Positions 56,923 through 64,000 of a DNA stretch of 64,000 nt are shown here, in pieces. A program made the translations under genes and the position numbers. This DNA is from Campylobacter sp. RM5004 (GTDB taxonomy: Bacteria > Campylobacterota > Campylobacteria > Campylobacterales > Campylobacteraceae): positions 214,409 through 278,408 of the forward strand of contig NZ_CP059599.1 in NCBI RefSeq assembly GCF_022369455.1, read 5' to 3'. Numbering within the stretch: position 1 is the stretch's first letter; each line of letters starts with the position of its first letter. A model generated the notes under the pieces. That model made no database searches. It was given only the letters and a program-made list of their open reading frames with translations, and was not told the DNA's origin.

Positions 56923-57963
56923 TTAAAGTTCTACGCCGATGGCTTGGTTTATCGAGCTTAAGCCGTCGTTTTGTAGTAATTTTGTAAGTTCATCATTGAT
57001 ATTTCTAGCAACTCTTGGACCATTAAAAATCATAGCTGTATAAACTTGAACTAAACTCGCACCCCATTTTATACGCTCATACGCATCATTTCCGTTAAAT
57101 ATCCCACCACTACTAATTATCACGCCTTTTTTATGAATGCTTGGAGCGATTGCTTTTAGCATATCTAAAGACTTACTAGCTAGCACCTTACCACTCAAGC
57201 CCCCAACCTTAGTTAAATCACTCTTTTTGCTTAGTGAGTAATCTTGCGTTGTATTGCTTAAAATCACTCCTGTGGCATTATTTTGCAAGGCTGTTAAGGC
57301 TAGTTCAGTCGCTAAGCCAAAGTCCATATCAGGGGCAAATTTTATAAATTTTGGCACATCGTTAATAGCATTAAGTCTTTTAAAAATATTTTCAATAAAC
57401 TCAGCATTTTGTAAATCTCTTAGATTTGGAGTATTTGGTGAGCTTATATTGATTACAAAAGCATCAGTATAAGGCTTTAGCTCACGCACTAAAATCTCAT
57501 AATCATTTATAGCTTCTTCATTAGGCGTAACTTTGTTTTTGCCTATATTTATAAAAATCGGAGGTAATTTTGCGAAATTTTCACGCATTAGATTTGCCTT
57601 TGCAATTTCTACTCCGTCATTATTAAATCCCATTGCATTGCGAATGCTAAGTTCATCTACTAAACGCTCAATTCTTGGACGTGGATTTCCAGCTTGAGCC
57701 TTAGGAGTAATCGCTCCAACTTCAATGAAGCCAAAGCCAAGATTTGCCAAAGGAGCTACTACTTCAGCGTTTTTATCAAATCCTGCTGCAAGCCCAACAG
57801 GATTGCTAAATTTCATTCTAAATAATTCATTTTCAAGGTTTTTATAAGTTTTTTTATAATCAATTACCTTTAAAAATCTCTGAGTTTTAAGTGCTTTAAT
57901 CGTTAGATTATGCATATCTTCAGGATCAAACTTAAAAATAACTTTTTTTGCTAATTCATACAT
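56923..57963 (-). CDS. pyrD: Dihydroorotate dehydrogenase (quinone), class 2
   Basis: PyrD oxidises dihydroorotate to orotate in pyrimidine synthesis, passing electrons to the quinone pool at the inner membrane. The 346-residue protein has the class 2 N-terminal membrane-binding helices (YELAKKVIFKFDPEDMHNLTI), NPVGLAAGFDKNAE, the catalytic-serine motif INISSPNTPNLRDLQ and the FMN loop IISSGGIFNG. It follows hemN by 10 bp in the hemB-hemN-pyrD unit and ends at a palindromic repeat. Confidence 0.97.
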   Translation of the reverse strand: MYELAKKVIFKFDPEDMHNLTIKALKTQRFLKVIDYKKTYKNLENELFRMKFSNPVGLAAGFDKNAEVVAPLANLGFGFIEVGAITPKAQAGNPRPRIERLVDELSIRNAMGFNNDGVEIAKANLMRENFAKLPPIFINIGKNKVTPNEEAINDYEILVRELKPYTDAFVINISSPNTPNLRDLQNAEFIENIFKRLNAINDVPKFIKFAPDMDFGLATELALTALQNNATGVILSNTTQDYSLSKKSDLTKVGGLSGKVLASKSLDMLKAIAPSIHKKGVIISSGGIFNGNDAYERIKWGASLVQVYTAMIFNGPRVARNINDELTKLLQNDGLSSINQAIGVEL

Positions 57964-57973
57964 TTACTTACCT

Positions 57974-59317
57974 TTATAAAGTTTTTGAAAAGGTCTTATC
58001 GCCTTTATTTTTCATATAAGCATCAAATCCCATGCAAATATTACGGATTAATAATGTGCCTGTTTCATTTACTTTTATTTCATCATCGCTAATTTGTAAA
58101 AACTCAGCATAGGTTTTTAAATGCTCTTTTGCATCTTTAAAATAATCCCAAAATCCGATTTTAAATTCTTTTTCAATTTCTTTAATATTAAGATTAAAAT
58201 TAGCCATTAGGCTCATTATTACAGCTTTTCTAATTAAATCATCATTATTTAGCTTAATTCCCCTATGAAATGGTAGTTTGCCATTATCAATAGCTGCTTC
58301 ATAATCATTTAAATCTTTATAATTTTGTGCGTAATAGTTAGTCCCTTCTCCAATGCTAGTAAGCCCAACGCCAACTAAAATAGCCCCACCTTTTGTAGTA
58401 TATCCTTGAAAATTTCTATGAAGTGTGCCGTTTTCTAAAGCCTTAAATAATTCATCATCAGGCTTTGCGAAATGATCCATTCCTATCATTTTATAACCAT
58501 TTTCACCTAAAAATTTTGCTGTATGTTTTAGGATTTCTAGCTTTGTTTTAGCCTCTGGGATAGTGCTTTCATCAAATTTTCTCATATTCTTTTTAATCCA
58601 AGGCACATGAGCGTAATTAAACACAGCTAATCTATCAGGATTTATTTTAAGAATTGTCTCAAGTGTCTTGCTAAATGAGTTTAAATCTTGATAAGGTAAG
58701 CCATAAATTAAATCAGTATTTATGCTCTTTACCCCATTTGCTCTTGCAAGTTTTACAGCATTTTCTGTAATTTCGTAAGGTTGAATTCTATGGATTTCTT
58801 TTTGCACTTTTGCATCAAAATCTTGCACCCCAAAGCTAATTCTATTTATGCCGTATTTTGCAAATACACTCATTTGCTCAACATTTAAAAATCTAGGGTC
58901 AATCTCGCACGAAAGCTCACTATCAGGTAAAAACTCAAATATTTCATTAATTTTTTTAAGCAATATTTCAAGCTGACTTGCGCTAAAAAATGTAGGCGTT
59001 CCACCGCCAAAGTGCATTTGAATAGCTTTTTTGGTTTTAAGATGAGTTTTTAAAATATCAAGCTCTCTTAAAATATAATCTAAATATCTTTCTTTTTTAT
59101 CTTCATTTGCTGTATAAATCACATTACAGCCACAAAAATAACAAGCCGAACGACAAAACGGCAAATGAAAATAAAGCGATAAAGGTTTATCAGTATTACT
59201 TTCTAAATCTTTTATATACTCATCGTATTTATAATCTTCGCTAAACTCAATAGCTGTTGGATATGAAGTATATCTTGGGCCACTTGTTTGATATTTTGCT
59301 AATACACTAAAATCCAT
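57974..59317 (-). CDS. hemN: Oxygen-independent coproporphyrinogen III oxidase
   Basis: HemN is the radical-SAM enzyme that decarboxylates two propionates of coproporphyrinogen III without oxygen. The 447-residue protein has YTSYPTA near the N-terminus, the cluster motif CRSACYFCGC (~residues 55-64), FGGGTPTFF and the GIDINRISFGVQDF-like segment NRISFGVQDF. It starts two bases after the hemB stop, so two haem genes share a transcript. Confidence 0.97.
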   Translation of the reverse strand: MDFSVLAKYQTSGPRYTSYPTAIEFSEDYKYDEYIKDLESNTDKPLSLYFHLPFCRSACYFCGCNVIYTANEDKKERYLDYILRELDILKTHLKTKKAIQMHFGGGTPTFFSASQLEILLKKINEIFEFLPDSELSCEIDPRFLNVEQMSVFAKYGINRISFGVQDFDAKVQKEIHRIQPYEITENAVKLARANGVKSINTDLIYGLPYQDLNSFSKTLETILKINPDRLAVFNYAHVPWIKKNMRKFDESTIPEAKTKLEILKHTAKFLGENGYKMIGMDHFAKPDDELFKALENGTLHRNFQGYTTKGGAILVGVGLTSIGEGTNYYAQNYKDLNDYEAAIDNGKLPFHRGIKLNNDDLIRKAVIMSLMANFNLNIKEIEKEFKIGFWDYFKDAKEHLKTYAEFLQISDDEIKVNETGTLLIRNICMGFDAYMKNKGDKTFSKTL

Positions 59318-59319
59318 TT

Positions 59320-60294
59320 TTAACCCCTTAACATTTCGGCTAATTCTTTAGCATGATATGTAATTATTAGTTTTGCTCCAGCTCTTTTAAAGCTAATCAT
59401 AGTTTCCATTAAGATTTTTGGATAATCCACAAGCCCTTGCATTCCAGCGTTTTTAAGCATTGAATACTCTCCGCTTACATTATAAACGCATAGTGGAAGA
59501 AGTGAGTTTTGACTAATCTCTTTAACCACATCTAAATATGCTAAAGCAGGTTTTACCATTAATATATCAGCGCCTTGTTTTTCATCTTCTAAGCTTTCAT
59601 GTAAAGCTTCTTTGCCATTTGCACTATCCATTTGATACGCTTTTCTATCGCCTTTTTTAGGAGCTGAGTTAGCTACATCACGGAATGGTCCATAGTATGC
59701 ACTTGCAAATTTTGTTGAATATGCCATTATCGGTAAAGTATCAAAGCCATTTTCATCTAAAGCAGTTCTTAGAGTATGAATTATGCCATCCATCATTCCA
59801 CTAGGTGCAATCATATCAACTCCAGCTCTTGCCATTACTAGAGCTTGTTTTGCTGAGTTTTTAAGCGTAATTTCATTGTTTAAATATCCATCTTCATCTA
59901 ATACCCCGCAATGTCCGTGGTCTGTATATTCACAAAAGCACAAATCTGCTATTAAATAAAGCTCATTTCCAAAACGCTCTTTAATAGCTCTAATAGCTCT
60001 TGCAATTAGCCCATTTTCATTCATCGCATCACTTCCACAGCTATCTTTTGCACTTTCATCTAATACACCAAATAATAAAATGCTCTTAATTCCAAGCTTT
60101 AAACACTCTTCACATTCTGCTAATAATTCATCAAAACCTAGTTGATAAACCCCTGGCATTGATTTAATCTCAATTTTTGCATTTTTTTTATCTACTACAA
60201 ATAAAGGGTAAATCAAATCGTTTAAGCTAAGTTGGTTTTCCTTTACTAAATCCCTAATTATAGGGCTTTTTCTAAGTCTTCTAAATTTACGCAC
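59320..60294 (-). CDS. hemB: Delta-aminolevulinic acid dehydratase
   Basis: HemB joins two 5-aminolevulinates into porphobilinogen. The 324-residue protein shows the metal-site region CFCEYTDHGHCGVLD, the first Schiff-base lysine in MAYSTKFASAYYGPFRD and the second in ILMVKPALAYLD. The start codon is GTG, with AAGGAG upstream on the minus strand. It is divergent from ribA across 56 bp and heads hemB-hemN-pyrD. Confidence 0.98.
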   Translation of the reverse strand: MRKFRRLRKSPIIRDLVKENQLSLNDLIYPLFVVDKKNAKIEIKSMPGVYQLGFDELLAECEECLKLGIKSILLFGVLDESAKDSCGSDAMNENGLIARAIRAIKERFGNELYLIADLCFCEYTDHGHCGVLDEDGYLNNEITLKNSAKQALVMARAGVDMIAPSGMMDGIIHTLRTALDENGFDTLPIMAYSTKFASAYYGPFRDVANSAPKKGDRKAYQMDSANGKEALHESLEDEKQGADILMVKPALAYLDVVKEISQNSLLPLCVYNVSGEYSMLKNAGMQGLVDYPKILMETMISFKRAGAKLIITYHAKELAEMLRG

Positions 60295-60312
60295 ACTAAA
60301 CTCCTTTTTTTG

Positions 60313-60318
60313 TATAAT
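60313..60318 (+). promoter_or_regulatory. Extended -10 promoter of ribA
   Basis: TATAAT preceded by TTTTTTTG, a typical Campylobacter sigma-70 extended -10, 32 bp before the ribA ATG. Confidence 0.65.
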
Positions 60319-60350
60319 TAGAGCTAATTAAATCAAAAAAGAGTTATTAG

Positions 60351-60914
60351 ATGAAAGTTGAAGTTTCAAAACAAGCAAATTTACCTACAAGATTTGGAAA
60401 TTTTATTATCCAATCTTTTAAAGAAAATGATAAAGAGCATTTAGTGATTATGAAAGGTGAAATTAATGATGAGGTTAATGTTCGCATACATTCTGAATGC
60501 CTTACAGGTGATGCTTTAGGCTCGCTTAAATGTGATTGTAGAGACCAGTTAAAAGCATCTTTAAGATATATTGAAGAAAATGGCGGAATGGTTATTTATC
60601 TTCGCCAAGAAGGTCGCGGGATAGGGCTATTTAATAAAGTAAATGCTTATAATCTTCAAGATAGTGGGCTAGATACTTTAGAAGCAAATTTACAACTAGG
60701 CTTTAAAGATGATGAAAGAGATTATAAAATAGTTGATTTTATACTTGAGTATTACAAGATTAAAAGCGTAAAATTACTTACAAACAATCCTTTAAAACTA
60801 AAAGCCATTAGTAAAGATGTAAAACGCATACCTTTAATAATGAAAAGCAATGATTACAATAAGCAGTATTTAAAAGTTAAATCATGCAAAATGGGACATA
60901 TGTTAAATGAATAA
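60351..60914 (+). CDS. ribA: GTP cyclohydrolase II
   Basis: RibA opens the imidazole ring of GTP in the first committed riboflavin step. The 187-residue single-domain protein shows [32 protein letters not shown] with the three zinc cysteines, and the catalytic [24 protein letters not shown]. The DHBP synthase domain found fused in some species is absent. Its stop overlaps rsmG by eight bases. Confidence 0.98.
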   Translation: MKVEVSKQANLPTRFGNFIIQSFKENDKEHLVIMKGEINDEVNVRIHSECLTGDALGSLKCDCRDQLKASLRYIEENGGMVIYLRQEGRGIGLFNKVNAYNLQDSGLDTLEANLQLGFKDDERDYKIVDFILEYYKIKSVKLLTNNPLKLKAISKDVKRIPLIMKSNDYNKQYLKVKSCKMGHMLNE

Positions 60915-61464
60915 TGAGTTTTTAGAATTCGTAAAAGAATTTGAAATAGGAATTAAGACTTTTAATAAAACCCATAATATTACAAGGTTAAAAGATATTA
61001 AAGCAGCAGCATTTGATAGCATTGAGATATTAAATTTCGTGGAATTTAAATCAGGAATTAGAGTTGCTGATATTGGCTCAGGTGCTGGGTTTCCTGCTTT
61101 ATTTTTAGCTTTTTTAAAGCGTGATTGTGAGTTTTATTTATATGAGCCAAATTACAAAAAAGCTGCTTTTTTGTCTTTAATGAAAGCTAAGTTTAATTTA
61201 GAAAATGTTTTTGTTAAGCCGATTAAGGTTGAATGTGAAAATGATTTGAAATGTGATTTAATTACATCAAGGGCTTTTGCAAAAACCGAGATGATTGTTA
61301 CATTATGTAATGATATTTCAAACTCTAATACAAAATTTATTTTATATAAAGGCTCTTTCGTAAAAGATGAGCTAGATTGTTTGAATGATTTTAAATTGCA
61401 CGAGAGAAACAATAGAATTTTTTTAGAATTTCATAAAAAAGATTTCAAAATTATTACAAATTAA
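60907..61464 (+). CDS. rsmG: 16S rRNA (guanine-N7)-methyltransferase RsmG
   Basis: RsmG methylates N7 of a G in the 530 loop of 16S rRNA; its loss gives low-level streptomycin resistance elsewhere. The 185-residue protein has an N-terminal helix with [12 protein letters not shown], motif [17 protein letters not shown] and the acidic YLYEPN strand end. The N-terminal helix includes an exact in-frame copy of the dispersed repeat (EFEIGI). It overlaps ribA. Confidence 0.93.
   Translation: MNNEFLEFVKEFEIGIKTFNKTHNITRLKDIKAAAFDSIEILNFVEFKSGIRVADIGSGAGFPALFLAFLKRDCEFYLYEPNYKKAAFLSLMKAKFNLENVFVKPIKVECENDLKCDLITSRAFAKTEMIVTLCNDISNSNTKFILYKGSFVKDELDCLNDFKLHERNNRIFLEFHKKDFKIITN
60937..60954 (+). repeat. 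Dispersed 18-bp repeat, exact copy inside rsmG
   Basis: Exact GAATTTGAAATAGGAATT read in frame as EFEIGI in the N-terminal helix of RsmG. Confidence 0.85.
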
Positions 61465-61487
61465 GCTTAAATTATTTTTTTTAAGAC

Positions 61488-61493
61488 TATAAT
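61488..61493 (+). promoter_or_regulatory. -10 box of the ccoNOQP operon
   Basis: TATAAT preceded by TTTTTTTTAAGAC, 37 bp before the ccoN ATG. Confidence 0.6.
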
Positions 61494-61529
61494 TAGAAGA
61501 TTATTTTAATTTTTATTTAAGGAGAAGTT

Positions 61530-62999
61530 ATGGCAAATCCATCGCAAAATCTTGGCTATGATTATACCGTAGCTAAGTGGTTTATGTTCGCATGTATTTT
61601 GTTTGGCATAATCGGTATGGGAATTGGAACTTTAATAGCGTTTCAATTAGCATTTCCTGAGCTAAATAATATAGCAGGTGAATATTCTACATTTGGACGC
61701 CTAAGACCACTTCATACTAATGGTGTGATTTATGGTTTTATGCTTAGTGGAATTTGGGCTACTTGGTATTATGTAGGTCAAAGAGTTTTAAAGGTATCTA
61801 TGAGAGAATCAAAGTTTTTGATGTTCGTAGGTAAAGCTCATTTTATTATATTTATGATTACTATTTTACTAGCTGTTGTTAGCCTTTTTGCTGGTATTAC
61901 GACATCTAAAGAATATTCAGAACTTGAGTGGCCATTTGATATTGCAGTGGTTGTGATTTGGGTTTTATGGGGAATGAGTATTTTTGGACTAATAGGAATT
62001 CGCCGTGAGAAAAGCCTATATATTTCTGTTTGGTATTACATTGCAGCGTTTTTAGGTGTAGCAATGCTATATTTATTTAACAATATGGAAGTTCCAACTA
62101 GACTTGTTACAGGAATGGGAAGCTGGATTCACTCAGTATCAATGTATGCAGGAAGTAACGATGCTTTAGTTCAATGGTGGTTTGGACACAATGCGGTTGC
62201 GTTTGTTTTCACTGTTGCTATTATTGCTGAGATATATTATTTCTTACCAAAAGAAAGCGGTCAGCCGATATTTTCTTATAAATTATCATTATTTTCATTC
62301 TGGTCATTAATGTTTATATATTTATGGGCAGGCGGACACCACTTGATTTATTCAACTGTTCCTGATTGGATGCAAACAATGGGTTCAATTTTCTCTGTTG
62401 TATTGATACTTCCTAGCTGGGGTAGTGCTATAAATATTCTTCTTACAATGAAAGGTGAGTGGCACCAAGTAAAAGAAAGCCCATTAATTAAGTTTATGAT
62501 TTTTGCTTCAACATTCTATATGTTTAGCACACTTGAAGGTTCAATTCAATCAGTTAAATCAATCAATGCTTTAGCACACTTTACAGACTGGATTCCAGGA
62601 CACGTGCATGATGGAACGCTAGGTTGGGTAGGATTTATGACTATGGCTGCAATTTATCATATGACTCCAAGAGTATTCAAAAAAGAGATTTATTCAAAGA
62701 AAATTATGGAATTACAATTTACTATTCAAACTTTAGGAATTGTTTTATTCTTTAGTTCAATGTGGATAGCTGGTATTACTCAAGGTATGATGTGGAGAGC
62801 TTATGATGATGGTGGTGCTTTACTTTACTCATTTATTGATACTGTTGTTGCATTACACCCTTACTTTATTATAAGAGCTATCGGTGGATTATTATACTTA
62901 ATAGGATTTTTCATGTTTGCTTATAATATTTATAAGTCAGTTACTTCAAGCAGAAGCATTGAAGTTGAACCAAAATCAGCAAGTCCTATGCAAGCGTAA
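61530..62999 (+). CDS. ccoN: cbb3-type cytochrome c oxidase subunit I
   Basis: CcoN is the catalytic membrane subunit of the high-affinity cbb3 oxidase, holding low-spin haem b and the haem b3-CuB centre. The 489-residue protein has about 12 helices and the metal-ligand histidines in RPLHTNGVIYGF, WWFGHNAVAFVF, GGHHLIYSTVPDW and PGHVHDGTLGWVG. GGAG precedes the ATG. First gene of ccoNOQP, suited to microaerobic respiration. Confidence 0.98.
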   Translation: MANPSQNLGYDYTVAKWFMFACILFGIIGMGIGTLIAFQLAFPELNNIAGEYSTFGRLRPLHTNGVIYGFMLSGIWATWYYVGQRVLKVSMRESKFLMFVGKAHFIIFMITILLAVVSLFAGITTSKEYSELEWPFDIAVVVIWVLWGMSIFGLIGIRREKSLYISVWYYIAAFLGVAMLYLFNNMEVPTRLVTGMGSWIHSVSMYAGSNDALVQWWFGHNAVAFVFTVAIIAEIYYFLPKESGQPIFSYKLSLFSFWSLMFIYLWAGGHHLIYSTVPDWMQTMGSIFSVVLILPSWGSAINILLTMKGEWHQVKESPLIKFMIFASTFYMFSTLEGSIQSVKSINALAHFTDWIPGHVHDGTLGWVGFMTMAAIYHMTPRVFKKEIYSKKIMELQFTIQTLGIVLFFSSMWIAGITQGMMWRAYDDGGALLYSFIDTVVALHPYFIIRAIGGLLYLIGFFMFAYNIYKSVTSSRSIEVEPKSASPMQA

Positions 63000-63010
63000 G
63001 GAGGTAAGAT

Positions 63011-63703
63011 ATGTTTAGTTGGTTAGAAAAAAATCCTTTCTTTTTTGCGGTATTTGTATTTGTTGTAATCGCTTATGCTGGTATAGTTGAGATTTTACCT
63101 GCATTTAGTCCAAACGCTAGACCTATTGAAAATAGAAAGCCATATACAGCTTTAGAGCTTGCAGGTCGTCATGTATATATTAAAGAAAGCTGTAACGCTT
63201 GTCACTCACAATTAATTCGCCCATTTAAAGCAGAAACTGATAGATATGGTGCGTATTCAAAATCAGGTGAGTATGCTTACGATAGACCATTCTTATGGGG
63301 TTCAAAAAGAACAGGCCCTGATTTAATGAGAGTTGGTAATTATAGAACTACTGATTGGCATGAAAATCACATGAAAGAACCTGTTTCAGTTGTTCCAAAC
63401 TCAATTATGCCTGAGTATCCGCATTTATTTAACAAAAATGCAGATTTAGAAACTGCTTATGCAGAAGCTTTAACTGTTAAAAAAGTTTTCAATGTTCCTT
63501 ATGATGAAGCTGGTTATCCAAAATTAGGCAGCTATGAAGAATCACGCAAAATGATGGTAGAACAAGCTACTCCTATTGTTGATGCGATGAGTGATGAGAA
63601 TGTTAAAAAGGCGTTTGAACCTTGCCGTGCAAATGCACTTGATAGTAAATGTGAGATTAAAGAAATAGTTGCATTAATTGCTTATTTAAATAGCTTAAAG
63701 TAA
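63011..63703 (+). CDS. ccoO: cbb3 oxidase subunit II, monohaem cytochrome c
   Basis: CcoO is anchored by one N-terminal helix (FFFAVFVFVVIAYAGIVEILPAF) with a periplasmic cytochrome c domain. The haem motif SCNACHSQLIRPF is at about residue 60 and the sixth-ligand methionine probably lies in SIMPEYP. It passes electrons from CcoP to CcoN. Length (230) is usual. It follows ccoN by 11 bp, with its own GGAGG. Confidence 0.97.
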   Translation: MFSWLEKNPFFFAVFVFVVIAYAGIVEILPAFSPNARPIENRKPYTALELAGRHVYIKESCNACHSQLIRPFKAETDRYGAYSKSGEYAYDRPFLWGSKRTGPDLMRVGNYRTTDWHENHMKEPVSVVPNSIMPEYPHLFNKNADLETAYAEALTVKKVFNVPYDEAGYPKLGSYEESRKMMVEQATPIVDAMSDENVKKAFEPCRANALDSKCEIKEIVALIAYLNSLK

Positions 63704-63712
63704 GGAAAAAAT

Positions 63713-63910
63713 ATGAGTTTAGTTGAAATTGCGCAATATCAAGGACACGCTTATTTTTTCTTAGTAGCATTTTTAACAATAGTTTTATATGCCTACATAG
63801 CGCATTTATATAAAGCTCAAAGAAGCGGCGAAAGAGATTATGAAAAGTATGCAAAACTTGCATTAGATGATGATATAGATTCATCTTTATTAGAAAATAG
63901 GAGAAAGTAA
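63713..63910 (+). CDS. ccoQ: cbb3 oxidase small subunit CcoQ
   Basis: A 65-residue single-helix protein (YFFLVAFLTIVLYAYIAHLYKAQ) in the ccoQ position; the helix is followed by a charged tail (ERDYEKYAKLALDDD). CcoQ stabilises the assembled oxidase. Its TAA shares one base with the ccoP ATG. Identity rests mainly on operon position and topology. Confidence 0.88.
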   Translation: MSLVEIAQYQGHAYFFLVAFLTIVLYAYIAHLYKAQRSGERDYEKYAKLALDDDIDSSLLENRRK

Positions 63911-64000
63911 TGAAGTGGTTTAACCTTTCTGATAATGTAAACTTGCTTTCTATTGTCGGTGCAACAATTATTGTTTTGGCTGTATTAATAGTAAGCTTAA
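63910..64000 (+). CDS. ccoP: cbb3 oxidase subunit III, start of gene (truncated by window)
   Basis: Only the first 30 codons are visible: MKWFNLSDNVNLLSIVGATIIVLAVLIVSL, an N-terminal membrane helix as in the dihaem cytochrome CcoP. The ATG overlaps the ccoQ stop (TAATG). The haem domains lie outside the window, so the name rests on position. Confidence 0.8.
   Translation, partial: MKWFNLSDNVNLLSIVGATIIVLAVLIVSL

Noticed and set aside
61042-61059. GAATTTAAATCAGGAATT in rsmG, 15 of 18 match to the repeat
   Set aside because: It encodes [12 protein letters not shown], a conserved part of RsmG just before motif I, so the match is probably coincidental.

Overview
The window looks like chromosome from a low-GC Campylobacter or close relative (Campylobacterota). 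Four features point there: a complex I operon (nuoA-N) in which the usual NADH-binding NuoE and NuoF are replaced by two small unrelated-looking proteins; the flagellar motor gene pflA directly after nuoN; a tandem pair of dynamin-like GTPases; and a ccoNOQP cbb3 oxidase operon. No insertion sequence, prophage, rRNA or CRISPR array was seen. Three tRNAs are present.

Layout. 1-3.6 kb: 3' part of an autotransporter. 3.7-7.4 kb: ylxR-infB-rbfA-rimP translation operon. 7.4-8.7 kb: MFS transporter. 8.8-10.7 kb: groES-groEL under a CIRCE operator. 10.8-15.5 kb: AsmA-like protein, purB and an FAD oxidoreductase. 15.5-20.7 kb: biotin synthesis (bioA, bioF-bioG-bioC, bioB, bioD) in alternating orientations. 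20.8-25.4 kb: two dynamin-like proteins and an unrecognised gene behind a good match to a sigma-28 flagellar promoter. 25.4-29.0 kb: a gene-poor stretch, tRNA-Arg(CCT), then rpsL-rpsG-fusA on the minus strand. 29.2-44.6 kb: nuo operon plus pflA. 44.6-47.2 kb: tRNA-Ser, tRNA-Arg and a DUF3015/DUF4105 pair. 47.4-49.4 kb: nhaA and a DMT permease. 49.6-52.5 kb: anaerobic ribonucleotide reductase. 52.5-56.9 kb: AlkD-like protein, XRE regulator plus membrane protein, and a three-gene DpnII-type (GATC) restriction-modification cluster. 56.9-61.5 kb: pyrD, hemN, hemB, ribA, rsmG. 61.5-64 kb: ccoN, ccoO, ccoQ and the start of ccoP.

Two things stand out. First, an 18-bp sequence, GAATTTGAAATAGGAATT, recurs 13 times exactly and 4 more times with one fixed substitution, plus several degenerate copies. 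Many copies sit at or just after stop codons, often supplying the last codons and the stop, and several form hairpins. Others lie in frame inside coding sequence (nuoC, nuoI, rsmG, the AsmA-like gene and probably bioC and nuoG). It behaves like a dispersed palindromic element that tolerates insertion in genes. Second, the class III ribonucleotide reductase appears split: the large NrdD ORF stops inside its C-terminal zinc-binding segment, and an overlapping 45-codon ORF carries the segment expected to hold the catalytic glycyl radical, followed by nrdG. A long nrdD leader with two mutually exclusive hairpins precedes them.

The genome context is microaerobic/anaerobic respiratory metabolism: a probably flavodoxin-fed complex I, a high-affinity cbb3 oxidase, oxygen-independent HemN, a quinone-linked PyrD and an oxygen-sensitive NrdD.
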